From positions 2,790,001 through 2,854,000 of the forward strand of contig JAKSGN010000006.1 of NCBI GenBank assembly GCA_024180945.1: a stretch of 64,000 nt of DNA, given 5' to 3'. Positions 22,893 through 33,733 of the stretch are shown here, piece by piece. The notes under the pieces are model-generated. The model ran no database searches. It was not told the DNA's origin and saw only the letters and a program-made list of their open reading frames with translations. The position numbers were made by a program, and so were the translations under genes. Each line of letters begins with the position of its first letter. The stretch's first letter is position 1. This DNA is from Macrophomina tecta. Lineage: Eukaryota > Ascomycota > Dothideomycetes > Botryosphaeriales > Botryosphaeriaceae.

Positions 22893-24792
22893 TGCAGCGG
22901 CCTGGATTTAGCAGCGGTGCATAGCGCGACTTGCCCATTCAAAAAATCGCAATGAATCGACAAAGGACGGAAAAGGTGGCCATGGGTGATGCGGTTGGGG
23001 AGCTGAAGAGTGCTGCGGAATACTTGGCAAGGAAAGTCCTTCCATATTCATCGATTTCGCCATCACCTCGACAGGGAGCTTCAAGATTCGGGTATTTCAG
23101 CACGGCCCGGTATAAACCAATGAATGAGAGTGAGGTCATTGAAATCATGATGGAAGAATTCAGAGAGCACAAAGTACTGTACAATTAAACTCCAGGAGTG
23201 ACGAATTCCACAGATGAGACTACCTCGGGTGAGGCACCGACGTTTTATTCAGTTCTCGCTCTTTGAAAGGTTGGCAACGCGGAAGCCAAATCAAGCTCAG
23301 TTCCTTCATTCCTAGAGATGGAATAGGAAAGAAGGGAGGGCGGACAGCCTCTCACCATTGAGAAGTCGTCCCCTATTGGGAAGAAGTGACTTTCTTGCCC
23401 TGCTCCAAGGAATATCCTGGACACCCAAAATTGCAAGCTTGATGCATCTCTAGAGGTCCTCAGGCTATTTACTGAATGAATTTGGCCTAGTTTTCCTGAT
23501 ACAGATAGATTGGATTGCAAACACACTCAGAAAACATACTTGTTAGCCAAAGTGCGGAAATGATTCAGTCGGCAACGTGAGGTTGTGGCATTCAACTACG
23601 CTCAAACAACAGAAATGACCAGACGGCAGGGCCATAGCCAGTCTCTCTCAGACGCTGCACAGTACAGTATGGGGAAAAGAGACCAGAGTGAAAAAATCGC
23701 GGCTTGCTTGAAGCTGCCACGATCGGATGGCATATTGCAGGACTGTTTAATACACGCGTTTGGTCCCCTACGGACAAGTTAGACCTACGTTGTTCCGATC
23801 TACCTATCTGACTTGTGCTCAGAGTCGTTTAATCTTCGGCTGCTTCATGTACGAATGCACGTAGCACATTTGGGCCCCCAGTGCCGGAAGCCAAATTGGT
23901 TCTCATGTTATCATAGACCTGCCCATAATAGAGGACCATTGGCCCTCCCATTGCCGTCTCTAGTGGAGGAACGTCCATCATCAGACCTCGACGAACATTG
24001 CAAATCAGCAGGAGCCAGCGGCGGAACACAGGATGCGAATACGGCGTCAGCAGACATCTCGGAAACTCCCCTCGGCCCGACAACTGACACCAACCTGACT
24101 CAACCCTTCTTTTCCCCAGGTCCCGAAAAGACAGATAACCGATATCGGACCTTCTCACGTACATACATCACGCGCAGACTAAACCAACCGACTCAGGAAC
24201 CAAACAATGGCCCGCCTAGGGTCCCCCGGCGCTAGGATTAATGACGTTACAGATACGGGCGTTCGAGCAGCGACAACGCGATGCGGGGAAAGAGGGGACA
24301 GGCCAGAAAGAGATTAGGCCACAACGCCCGGTCCGGCAGAATATAAAAAACGCAGGGGAGTGGGCGGGCCTTGCCGTGAAGAAGTGGGTATATAGATTAG
24401 ACCCGAAGCTTATCGGCCGGCACTACCGAGCTACGCTATCGAAGAAGATGATCGTGTCAGGCTGGCGGGAAACAGATGAGGAAAAGGGAAGCGAGGTTGA
24501 GTCGTGTATGGCTCGGTTTGCGTTTGGAGAGATTCTGGAAGAACTTTCGGGAGCGGCTTGGGTTGTACGCAACTTTGAATAAGCTCAGTTTGATTCTTGT
24601 TTTTCGCTAGTCAAAAAGCATCGTCCCAGCCAAATGCTTAAAGTACTTACATGCAATCAGACATGCGTGTGTAAATATGGAAATATGCCAGCGCCTTCTG
24701 CCCACTCATTATACCGAATAGCTACAGCCTGTTCCTTCCCATCGGCCTAAAAAAACGAAAGCAAACTCTGCCCAAAAACATTCACAGGGCCT
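22893..24792. other. 1.9-kb interval between NRPS and PKS 3' end
   Basis: Short open frames at 22931-23188 (+), 23585-23782 (+) and 24241-24582 (+) have no recognised domain. The last, 113 codons ending at 24582, is Lys/Arg/Glu-rich. Nothing here supports a confident gene. Confidence 0.45.
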
Positions 24793-27083
24793 CTACAATC
24801 CCAGCTTCTTAAATACCCACCCATACCCCGGTTCAACCCACTCCTTCCATCCCTTTACACCCGGCCTAAGCTTCAGATCATGAATATGCCTGGCCGCTGG
24901 CACCGTCAGCAACTCTGCCTCAATATCAGCCTCCCTCAAATGCTCGACAAACTCGACAGCCATATGATACGGCACGATCTCATCATTCTCTCCGTGAATG
25001 ATGTACGTCGGGACAGTGTACGTCCCATCCCTGACATGCGCGAGCGGACTGATAGCCGCAACAAGCTGCGGCGAAGGCGCAGAGAAGGCCGACGAGGAGG
25101 AAGGAAGGCCGTTCAAGAGCAGAGGCAGCCCATTGCCTTCTTTGAACAGGGACAGCACAAGTTCGGAGCGCGGGTCGCCGGGGCGGACCCAGCCGAGGCC
25201 GGTGGAGTCTGTGGGGCCAGTTGCGTCGTAATGCGTGATCTGGGGACCAGAATCGTCAGCGTTAGGTGTGGAAAAAGACAGGGTGGTGTTTGTACGCACT
25301 GGGCGTCTAGGCAAAGATTTAATGATATCCTCGAGAGCCAGCTGCCGCTCGGGATACTCTTCTGCGCGGCGGGCGTCGAGGTCTGCGGATGGTTGCGTCG
25401 TTAGCGGGTTTGTTGGGAGATGAGAAAGGAGGAGCCATGCAGACGTACCACCGGACTCGAAGTCAGTCGGCCCATAGAAACTCAAGATGGCTTTGGGCGG
25501 CTGCAATCCCACCTCCGTAGCCGTCCAGGCCGTACTCATCGCGAGATGTCCGCCGGTGGACCACCCAATCATAGCCACCCTCTCCGTATCGACGTTAACT
25601 CCCCATCTACTGACGACGCGGGGCAATTCCGTGTGCGCCCACGCATACGCATCCCTTATATCCGTGATCGGCCCATCCATCAAGTTAACCTCAGGGCAAA
25701 GCCGGTAGTCGAAACTGATTGGGAGAACGCCGTTTTCCAGCAGGAAGGAGACCTGCGCCGGCCGAATGGCCTTCCGCGAGAGCGTCATGTGGCCACCACC
25801 ATGCAACAGCAGTGCTAACACGAATGTTAGCAGCGCAGTCACGAAACAGCGGGTCACACGGTGGGGAGATTACCAACTGGCATGGAATGGACGGAGGATT
25901 CCCTGGGCAGGTAAACATCCGCATGGATCTGCACGCCGTCAACTTCCTTGTAGACGACAGTATCGACGGCTGGGCGCACCGCCCGCGGCGGGAGACTGAG
26001 CTGCTTCTTGGAAGCGAGAAGCAGGCGTTGCGAGTTCGCCTCAGGGGTTGAGCCTTGCGAGTAGGTGCAGCTGGTGAAGCCGGCTTCGGCGAAGGATCGC
26101 ATCCAGGTTTCCGGAGACACCAGCGCGTAGTCTGAGTCTGTGGACATCCACCAGCCGTCGAGGAGGCCGTAAACGACGTCGTACCAGTCGATGATTTGTG
26201 TGATCTCCGAGAGCACGGCGAAGCCGTCCTTGTTGAGGAGATCACGGACCCTACTCATGGTGGCTGCACGGTTGGTCGTGGCGTGGACGCAGTTGGTGCC
26301 GATGGCGATATCGAAGTGTCCCTTCATCCATGCCGGAGGATCCTGCTCGAGGTTGAGGCTGTGGAATTCCATCCAGTCGTACTTGGCCAGCTTCTTGGAG
26401 GCGCTGCGGACGAGGGTGGCGGCAATGTCGGTGAAAGCGTACTTCAGTGGGCGAGAGACGCCCTGAAGAGCCTCGGCAAGTCTCTTCGTGGTGCCTCCAA
26501 ATCCAGCACCAACCTCGAGGATCCTGACCGTGTTTTTGCCACTCCCAGAGACCACTCGGGTGATGGTATCAACAAGTAGCTCCGTCAATGTCGCCAGCAT
26601 TGGAGAGTTGGTATAGAAGTCCTCCACTGCACGCTGTGCCTTGGAGCTGCCAAATAGAAGAGCAATCGGATCGTCCGTTCCCATCAAGCAACCAGCGAGC
26701 TTAGGGCCAGTGAGCGATATCAAAACTGCGTCACATCGATATGCCGGAAACTGGTCCATGAAAGCGGAGAGCAGGTCCTCTGAAGAATCTTCCGGGCAGC
26801 GTCCGGCAGAGCGCACATAACTACCACCATCCTTCTTGATGATATTGTGCTTGCTCAAGATGTCATGGTAGCGCGCCATAACTTTCCTGTGCTTGGGGAG
26901 GTGCTTGACGACAGGGATCCTGTATCCTGGGGCCAGGCTCCTGATATCTGCACCCAGCGTCTTGAAAGCCTCCAAGATGTACGCCAATAGCAACTCGTCC
27001 TGCTTCGGTGCCACAACGGTCCAGTAGTCGGTGAAGCCGCAGTTCCTGGCTTTTATATTGAATGAAGCCTCACATTCAACAAG
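24793..27083 (-). pseudogene. Non-reducing polyketide synthase, C-terminal part (CMeT plus esterase-type release domain)
   Basis: Exons read 27083-25874, 25814-25449 and 25382-24793; introns GTAATC..TTAG (59 bp) and GTACGT..GCAG (66 bp) keep frame; 721 codons. The first half is a C-methyltransferase with SAM motif ILEVGAGFGG, FTDIAATL and GTNCVHAT. The second half is an alpha/beta hydrolase: HGGG oxyanion site, GWSTGG nucleophile elbow, Asp in HGENDE and His in AARHIHD. No ATG lies near the 5' edge; the frame is open straight to the target-site duplication at 27084-27091 and is in phase with the PKS fragment at 6508-12108. Together they would make about 2570 residues, normal for a CMeT-containing fungal synthase. 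On its own this piece has no start or promoter and is probably silent. Confidence 0.92.
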
Positions 27084-27091
27084 GGTAGCAG
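27084..27091 (-). repeat. 8-bp target-site duplication, PKS side, copy B (inverted)
   Basis: GGTAGCAG on the plus strand is the reverse complement of the CTGCTACC at 12101-12108. It sits directly at the inner, 3' end of the right hAT and at the edge of the PKS C-terminal coding frame. Confidence 0.9.
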
Positions 27092-29951
27092 CAGGGTGGC
27101 AATCAATTCAATCAACGTCAATATCGGGTCCAGATTGATTGATTGATAGGATTTTCCAATAAGGTCAAATTGATTGATCAATAAGGTGTTGATATTGATT
27201 GAATTGAATTGATTGACACACGGTTCACGTAGCAAAATCTCGTGATGCTTGGCATAGTGTTGAGATTGATAGCCATACAATCTAGCTAACTCTTGCTAGC
27301 TATAGCTACTCCCGCGTGTATAGAGTCCTCAACTTCTTTCAATGATGCCTTCTGCGTTCCATGAGCGTAGTATCTGCCCAACTGCTATAGTATTTGCCTC
27401 CAGCCTATTGCGCAATGGCGTCACCATTTGTCCTGCCAAACTGAATATCCTCTCCACCTCTGCCGACATTGCCGGTATAGAAAAGAGGTCCAGAGCCATA
27501 CGTGATAGGCGGGGGTATTGCTGGCGGCGTAGTATCCAGTAATCAACTGGATTGGTGACTGCGTCATCTGTAGGAGAGGTATCGAGCTGCCAGTAGGTGT
27601 ACTCATCCTCGGTCAGATCTAGATGCTTGGTCCTCCTGGAGGCAGCAAGCCAGCTGTCAAATTCGCTGAGATGTTCGCGTTTACGCTTCTGCGGTAGCTG
27701 TGGGTCCTCAGCAATAGCAATTGACTGATACTCATCCTTCCAGAGCTTTAGAACAGCTGCCTTTGCCTTCTTGGTCCAGCTCTTCTTGAATGCCCACTGA
27801 TCCTCAATCCACTCCCAGCGGTAGGCAGGGTGAAGGGCGCAAGCTGCGACGTAAGCTGGAGTATCATCAAGGAGCTGATAGTACTCATCTAGCTTAGCCC
27901 ACCCCAAATTGATGTTCACCTTGAAGTGAGAGTCAGGATACTGATCTGTGCGGATCTTGACCTCCTCCAGCTTGTTCAACAGGTACTCCATGCATGGAAG
28001 GACTTCCCATAAGCCGCCAAACCTACCACTAGTTGGGTTGGCTTGTAGCCTGATTGTGACTTCATGAAAAGGCTTCAAGATGGAGTGATATTCAGCAAGA
28101 GTTGCCCAATCATCTGAGGTTAGATAATCATCCACGATTGCCGGCTTGTTCTTTGTCTTAGCTGGCATTGGCTGAGTCCTACTAGCAGTGCGAGGCTTGA
28201 CGTATTTATCCCATTCTTGAACTTCGTGGAGGACGAGGGCGTCAATGACTGACTGTAGCTTGATTGCGCGCTCAATCATGGCGGAGGTAGAGTTCCATCG
28301 TGTCGCATTATCTTCTATAACCTCGTAGGTAGGGCCGTTTTCGCCAGTCAACGCTTGCTCGTTCCGCTGAAGTTGGTGCAGTCTCTGATAGACAAGGTTT
28401 GAGCGCTGAATCCAGTGGACGATATTGTGAAGCTTGCCGATAGGGCCCTTCTTGCGCCAGAGTAGGAGCTCAGCGAGTAGCTCCTTTGGCTGAGCGCAGT
28501 CGTTCTCGAACGCGTCAGCTTCCTTGCCAAAGAGGATCTGGCGGACTACCAGGTTTATGATATGGCCAATGCAGCGCAAGCGGCGGTGCTTGTGATTGAA
28601 GCCAAACTCTTCAGCTAGCGCGTCCATGCACGTGTCGTTGTTTGACGCGTTATCCGTGACAAAGTAGCCAAGTTGCCCTCCAATGCCCCATTCCATAATT
28701 ATCTGGGCTACCTCTTCCGCAAGGCTGTCACCAGTATGCCGTCCTTCGGCGTGTGGGAGGCCAATAAGGAACTTGCGAAGCGTGCCAGAGAACGTAAGGA
28801 AGAAGACGTTAATACCGAGTAGAGAGAGGTGATTACACGACGTCTAGCCGTCAAAGGCAAGGTGTATAAGGCCAGGTGAGCTCTGAAGAAGCTCAGCAAC
28901 GATCCCTTTATGGCGGTTGAATTCATCAAGTAGCCATTTACGAACAGTAGAGTGTGTTGGAAGGCTGCCAGTAGACGTTACTGCAGGATTCAAATAGCTA
29001 AGAACGCGCCTGAATCTCTCGCTTTCAAGCTTGCGGAAAGGAATGTTATCGGATGAGACCCAATCAGTGAGTAGTTGCTGGAAGTACGCCGGATTGAATG
29101 ATGTGACAAGGCGATTGACAATAGCCTGCTCTGAAGGCCTATTCGTATCCAGTCCAAGCCGCTGAGCAACTGAAATCTTGGCCCGTTTGACGTGACGCTT
29201 CCCTGTAGGATCCTCAACCTTGTGCTCAGTCACCAGGTGCCTTGCCTGATTATCAGTGCCAGCAGCAGCGAAGCTAGCTGGTTTGTGGGCTTTCTTGTGC
29301 ACGCAGTACATACAGACCCAGCGGGTACGCCCTTCTACGTCCTCAATGTCATATGCGTGCTCCCAAGTCCACCCGCTGCGCTGCTTTGACTCTGTGACAT
29401 GATATCCACGGAATTTCTGCCATGGGAAGTACTCCCACCCTTCGCGTACAGGTCCTCGGCCATCAACGGCAAGATTGGTGGGTTGCGCAGGATCTGAGTC
29501 CTGTTGAGAGGAAAAGAGGCTAGTGGGCGCGCTAGAGAGGCTTAAAACAGAGTGTTGATCGTTGCTAGAGTCCATCTTGATAGTGGGAGAGTTGCTGCTG
29601 AGCTGCTGAGAAAATGTAGAACGGATCTGAAAGAGCAGATTCAGCTGTCCCTTCTAGCCATTCTGAGAGAGCGTTTATATACTAGCTGCCAAGAGAATGT
29701 GCCCGACACGTTGTGTGCCAAGAGTGTATCAGATAAAAGGCTAGCCTGACGTGGCTTGAGCGCCACAAGAGCGAGATGATCATCAAAGCTGCTTTCTATA
29801 CAAGGTAAGCCGTCAATCAATATCGTCAATCAACTGGCCCGGAGCAATTGATTGATTGACGAAAATGACAGACCTCAGTTGATTGATTGATTGCCAAGAC
29901 ATTGGTCAATATTGATTGACCGTCAATATTATTGAATTGATTGCCACCCTG
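27092..29951 (-). mobile_element. hAT transposon, right copy (2860 bp), inverted relative to the left copy
   Basis: It has the same 21-bp terminal inverted repeats (27092-27112, 29931-29951), the same subterminal TCAAT repeats and a transposase on the minus strand. It is one base longer than the left copy. Inner flank GGTAGCAG and outer flank GGCAAAAC differ, so this copy too lacks its own duplication; its inner flank pairs with the outer flank of the left copy. Confidence 0.95.
27329..29575 (-). pseudogene. hAT transposase, right copy, one in-frame stop
   Basis: The frame is 749 codons long with BED finger, RNase-H-like core and hATC domain as in the left copy, but the Trp of the FDGW motif beside the first catalytic Asp is a TAG stop (28844-28846). 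The frameshift that kills the left copy is absent here. The two copies were therefore disabled by different single mutations. The change reads CCA to CTA on the plus strand, a C-to-T at CpA. Confidence 0.92.
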
Positions 29952-30563
29952 GGCAAAACGCCTGGTGCGAGCAACATTATGACAGCTGGTTGGCTGAAAT
30001 GGCCTCGCAAAGGCCACTTGATGCTCTTGTCATTGGCCCACCGAATTACGATATTTACCCCTCCCACCACAGTATTCCATTTTTCGCGCTCGGGAAGTGT
30101 AGCCCAAACACAAAACAAGATTGTCTTTATTAAGGGACTGGTGGAACCCGAGAAATTGCCTTTGCGCTTTCGTTAGTAAATTTTCTTTTCTCAGATATTA
30201 ATTTGGCGTGGGTCTGCTGACCGCCGTGCTGATGGAAGAGGTGAACATGGCTCGTTTTGCGTATCAAAGACTAAGTATGCACAACGGGGGCAGCAATGCT
30301 CCCCAACGCACTTCATCACCCGCCTTCATATACCGGGTATGACCGGTTACTATTAATCCCCACGCGCCTCGGCTGATGCTAAGGTGAAGGCTGAGCGCTA
30401 AACGCTCATAACCTACTAGTGAGGTAACCCTTCGTTTAACCGCCATAGCGTCGGCGCTTAATGCGGCGCAGCAGACGCTGAGCCCATATGAGCGGGGAAG
30501 ACCCGGGAAAGAGAAATAGCTAACAATTGTAGCACCAACGTTCCCACTCGGCGCCGGACGGCA
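29952..30563. other. Interval outside the right hAT; possible RTA1 helix remnant
   Basis: On the minus strand the ~45 bases next to the transposon read QPAVIMLLAPGVL after a possible acceptor (TTTCAG). This resembles the RTA1 helix that should precede the KFYVLVDV part at 14968. About 30 residues between the two would be missing, and no earlier RTA1 exon is recognisable further out. The rest holds no gene I can support. Confidence 0.35.
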
Positions 30564-31442
30564 ATGTACAACCTCCCATTTGCTATTCTGCTCCTCGCGA
30601 CCTTTACATACACCCGGCTCGCCCTCGCTGGAGCCGTCAACTCCGACTACTTCGCCCTCACGCTCAAAGCCGCCGCCGGCTTCACCGTCCACAATGGCGA
30701 CGTGCTCAGCGTTACTTGGTTCTCGACCCTGGACCGGGCGATCCTGTACCTGTGTTGTGGTTCGAAGCAGAGTAAAAAATCCCCCAAATTCCTTTAGCCC
30801 CGCTACGAAGCTAACGACTCAGTGGGCCGCTACCCCGGCCTCTCCGGCAACGAGCAATTGACCTTCACCGTTAACACGTCCTGGACCTCCCCCTGCCACT
30901 GGCAGTACGCGCTGTAGTCGGCCGAATCCACCTTTTTCGACGGCGGCTGGGTCGATGTGCCGAATGAGAAAGCCACACCCGTCGTGACCTGGCAGCCGTC
31001 TGCGCCGGGCACGGCATGCGGCATTCAGAAAGTGACAGGCGCTGCCCTCTCGACGACTGTGTCCGTCGCTATGACGGCGGCAGCAGAAACAGGCTCGGCG
31101 GCCACCTCAGAGGGCGAGAAACGTGAGGCGGACAGACCTGCGCTCAGTACTGGTGCGAGCATCGGCGTCGGCTTCGAGATTGGGATGGCAGTTGCGGGCG
31201 TCACTGCACTTGCTTGGACTTGTATGCGTAGGCGGATGGCAGGGCGAGGAGGGGAGGGGGAGAAATTCGAGCCCCCAATGCAAGAAAGCAGCGCTCGGCT
31301 GGTTCATATGAGTTACACTGTTCGTACCCGCGTGCTGAAGTCGATGTCGGGTGGGATGCCAGGCGGTGTGTTGAGCTGCCGTCAGGACGGGGTTCGTGAG
31401 AGTCGATGTGCATGCGAATATACTAGTGTTTCCTACAACTGA
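30564..31442 (+). pseudogene. Secreted type-I membrane protein, broken
   Basis: The frame starts with a signal peptide (MYNLPFAILLLATF), followed by an ectodomain (DSVGRYPGLSGNEQLTFTV; CHWQYAL). A Thr/Ser/Ala-rich stalk, a membrane segment (ASIGVGFEIGMAVAGVTALAW) and a basic cytoplasmic tail follow. All lie in one frame but are interrupted by stops at 30795-30797 and 30915-30917. The first lies in what could be a shrunken intron, GTAAAAAA..TTTAG, too short to splice. The second is a Gln-like position reading TAG instead of CAG. The fold resembles fungal Ser/Thr-rich membrane sensors with a single helix, but the family is not certain. Confidence 0.55.
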
Positions 31443-32213
31443 GACGGCAAGAAGATCAGGAAAGGAGGCGGCTGTCTTCCACGACGGGCGGTGATGGGCC
31501 TTGTCAAAACGAAGGCCGCGGCTAGAAGCGCAAGCTCAATTTCTATCAAACGTTCCTCCACTGAATTCTCAAAGTGAGTCGGTCTTCTGAGCATGCCATA
31601 CTCTTACTTCCTAATATACACAATGCCTACGCAGTACGCGCCAGTAATCCGCCCATCATCTCAGCCTACAAGGCGCCATGGCAGCAACTGTCTCGCTGAA
31701 AACCTTGCACAAGCAGACTCCCAATGCAATCTTGATAGACCTGTCGACGAACCCCTAAATTCTCTTCCTTCGCGATATACGCTGCAAACCCACATATAGC
31801 CGCATTTGCAAGGCCTTTGTGTACAGCATCTGCAAGTCGGTGGCACCTTGTGACGTGCTGGACGGTGTCCCGGGAAGTAATGGTAACCACACGAGTCCAA
31901 GAGGTATATCGCTCGGTTGTTTATTTGCCCTACTGTGTCAATTCGGTTGCCTAGACTTCCCATGGCTCGCCCTTTCTCGTTCCCCTTTCTCATTCTCCGT
32001 TCTCGTTCTCCGTTCTCGCTCTCTGTTGTCATTCTCCGTTCTCGCTCCCCGTTCTCGTTCCCGTTCTCGTTCCCGTTTTCTCGCAAAGTGCCATTGCATT
32101 ATTCGCCATCAAGATTCCGACCAGCCCCTAGTCTAACATCATACTATGGATAGGGCCACGGTGAGTCCACGGCGTTCTGACACAGCTACCCCCTCAAGTT
32201 CCCCGCAAACGCC
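31443..32213. other. Intergenic interval with a pyrimidine-rich repeat
   Basis: No supported gene. The region before the GH10-like gene is dominated by the degenerate TTCTC/CCGTTCTCGTT repeat described separately. Confidence 0.5.
31971..32084. repeat. Degenerate pyrimidine-rich tandem repeat
   Basis: About 110 bp consist of variants of TTCTCGTTCCCG and TTCTCATTCTCCG with almost no purines on the plus strand except G. It lies about 130-240 bp upstream of the TATA box of the GH10-like gene. CT-rich tracts are common in fungal promoters; whether this one matters for transcription is unknown. Confidence 0.75.
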
Positions 32214-32220
32214 TATAAAA
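32214..32220 (+). promoter_or_regulatory. TATA box of the GH10-like gene
   Basis: TATAAAA lies 74 bp before the ATG at 32288. Transcription would begin near 32240-32250, which makes the in-frame upstream ATG-less codon at 32243 an unlikely start and favours 32288. Confidence 0.55.
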
Positions 32221-32287
32221 ACCCCTTAACGATGTAGAGACGATGGTCGCACACCACTCACCGATCGCTATCAAGAAGACAGAAAAC

Positions 32288-33325
32288 ATGTCGTCGAACA
32301 GAATCACGAAGGCCACTGGCGCCGCAACACTCATCATCGCGCTTCTCGCCATCATCGTCGAAGGAACCGTCGCATTTCCCAGCACCGGAACCCCGCTGAG
32401 GGCGGAGGCGGCGAAGAAGGACATTCTCATTGGATCCGGCGCGACCAACCCGAACTACCTCGATGACCCTGAGTTCGCGGCCGTTCTTGCCTATCAGTTC
32501 AACAGCCTCTCTCCCGAAAATGAGATGAAGTGGTCATTCATTCAACCAACCGAAGGACACTACAATTGGGACACGCTCGACCGCCTCGTTGCCTTCGCGG
32601 AAGAAAACGACATGGTGGTCAAGGGACACGGGCTCATCTCGGGCTGCTGTAGCCCCGACTACCTACTTAATATCACCGACCCCACAGAGTTTCGTGCTGC
32701 AATGACAGCTCACTTCGAGGCAATCATGCACCGGTACAACGGCAAGATAGACCGGTGGGACGTCGTTACCGAAGCCCTCATAACGCAGGGCGGCGGCCTG
32801 AACGCCAACGACTTCTACAACGTACTCGGTCCCGGCTACATTGGCGATGCCTTCCGCATTGCCCGGGCAGCAGCCCCGCACGCCAAACTGTTCATCAACG
32901 AGAACCTCGTTGAGTCACTCCCCGGCAAGCGTCAGGAACTCTACGACCTCGTCTCTGGACTTGTGACGGACGGCGTCCCGATCGACGGAGTCGCCCTGCA
33001 GATGCACATCACCGAAGTAGCCCCAATTCCGGGCGTGGTCACGGACATGGTCAACTCCTACAGGGCGCTCGGACTGGAGACATCGATCGCTGAACTGGAT
33101 GTCCACACGTTGAACGCCACTCTGCAGACCGACATCTACGGCGCCGTCATCGACGAGGCTCTAAAGGCAGGAATCACCGACATTAGCTTCTGGGGCTTTA
33201 CGGACAAGCACGCCTACACCTGGCTGCCGGGAGTGAAGCCATTGATGTTCAACGAGACCTACTACCCCAAGGGAGCCTTCTACGCCACTCACACTGCCCT
33301 AGCGGACTTCGTCAACGAGCCGTAG
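32288..33325 (+). CDS. GH10-like secreted glycoside hydrolase, intronless, bacterial-like
   Basis: A 345-aa intronless frame with a signal peptide (ATLIIALLAIIVEGTVAF) and a (beta/alpha)8 GH10 barrel. The acid/base Glu is in WDVVTEAL (about residue 162) and the nucleophile Glu in SIAELDV (about 269). LQMHITE, INENLVE, SPENEMKW and FWGFTDKH are also family marks. Three usual xylanase features are changed: the GHTLVWH segment is GHGLISGCC, and the Asn before the acid/base Glu is Thr. Activity may therefore not be ordinary endo-xylanase. The lack of introns, an N-terminal RAEAAKKD linker and GC-rich prokaryote-like codon use suggest transfer from bacteria, probably actinobacteria; this is inference. 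The frame is intact although the neighbours are decayed. Confidence 0.85.
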   Translation: MSSNRITKATGAATLIIALLAIIVEGTVAFPSTGTPLRAEAAKKDILIGSGATNPNYLDDPEFAAVLAYQFNSLSPENEMKWSFIQPTEGHYNWDTLDRLVAFAEENDMVVKGHGLISGCCSPDYLLNITDPTEFRAAMTAHFEAIMHRYNGKIDRWDVVTEALITQGGGLNANDFYNVLGPGYIGDAFRIARAAAPHAKLFINENLVESLPGKRQELYDLVSGLVTDGVPIDGVALQMHITEVAPIPGVVTDMVNSYRALGLETSIAELDVHTLNATLQTDIYGAVIDEALKAGITDISFWGFTDKHAYTWLPGVKPLMFNETYYPKGAFYATHTALADFVNEP

Positions 33326-33733
33326 GGAGCTCGAGCACCATCAAGCCAGCGGAGATTGCGTTTTACACAACTGCGGCCGCAGCCCCGCGGCTTCAACCGC
33401 ACTTGCGCAAAGTTGTTACAGCGCGCTCATGGTTGGCAGGCGGCGATGGGAAATACGGATAGAATCCTACAGGAAGCGTTGCGGCGCAGGCATCAAGCAA
33501 GGATCATGCGATGCACATGACGACAACGATCGATCTTATTAGTCTAGAGGTGACTACCACAGATCAAAGAGGGGTTGTTTTCGTTGGTTCAGGAAGGATT
33601 GCACAGGTCGGATAGAGTAGGCCTAGAGTAGTTCTACGTTCCTTCGTATATTTAAATAGAGTCGTTTTGTAAATAGCTATAACCTTCGTACACTCATTTC
33701 CTATCTTCTTAATTTAACTCTTTAGTATTCGAG
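33326..33733. other. Interval between GH10-like gene and second hAT
   Basis: It holds the downstream region of the GH10-like gene and becomes strongly AT-rich after about 33650. No gene is seen. Confidence 0.5.

Noticed and set aside
24793..27083. Stand-alone methyltransferase-esterase gene
   Set aside because: There is no ATG near the 5' edge, the frame is open to the transposon junction, and it is in phase with the PKS half; a separate gene is not supported.
12109..29951. The two hAT copies as the ends of one large composite transposon carrying the NRPS and GH43 genes
   Set aside because: The PKS half-sites on both sides show independent insertion into a gene and later recombination; no duplication flanks the whole 17.8-kb unit.
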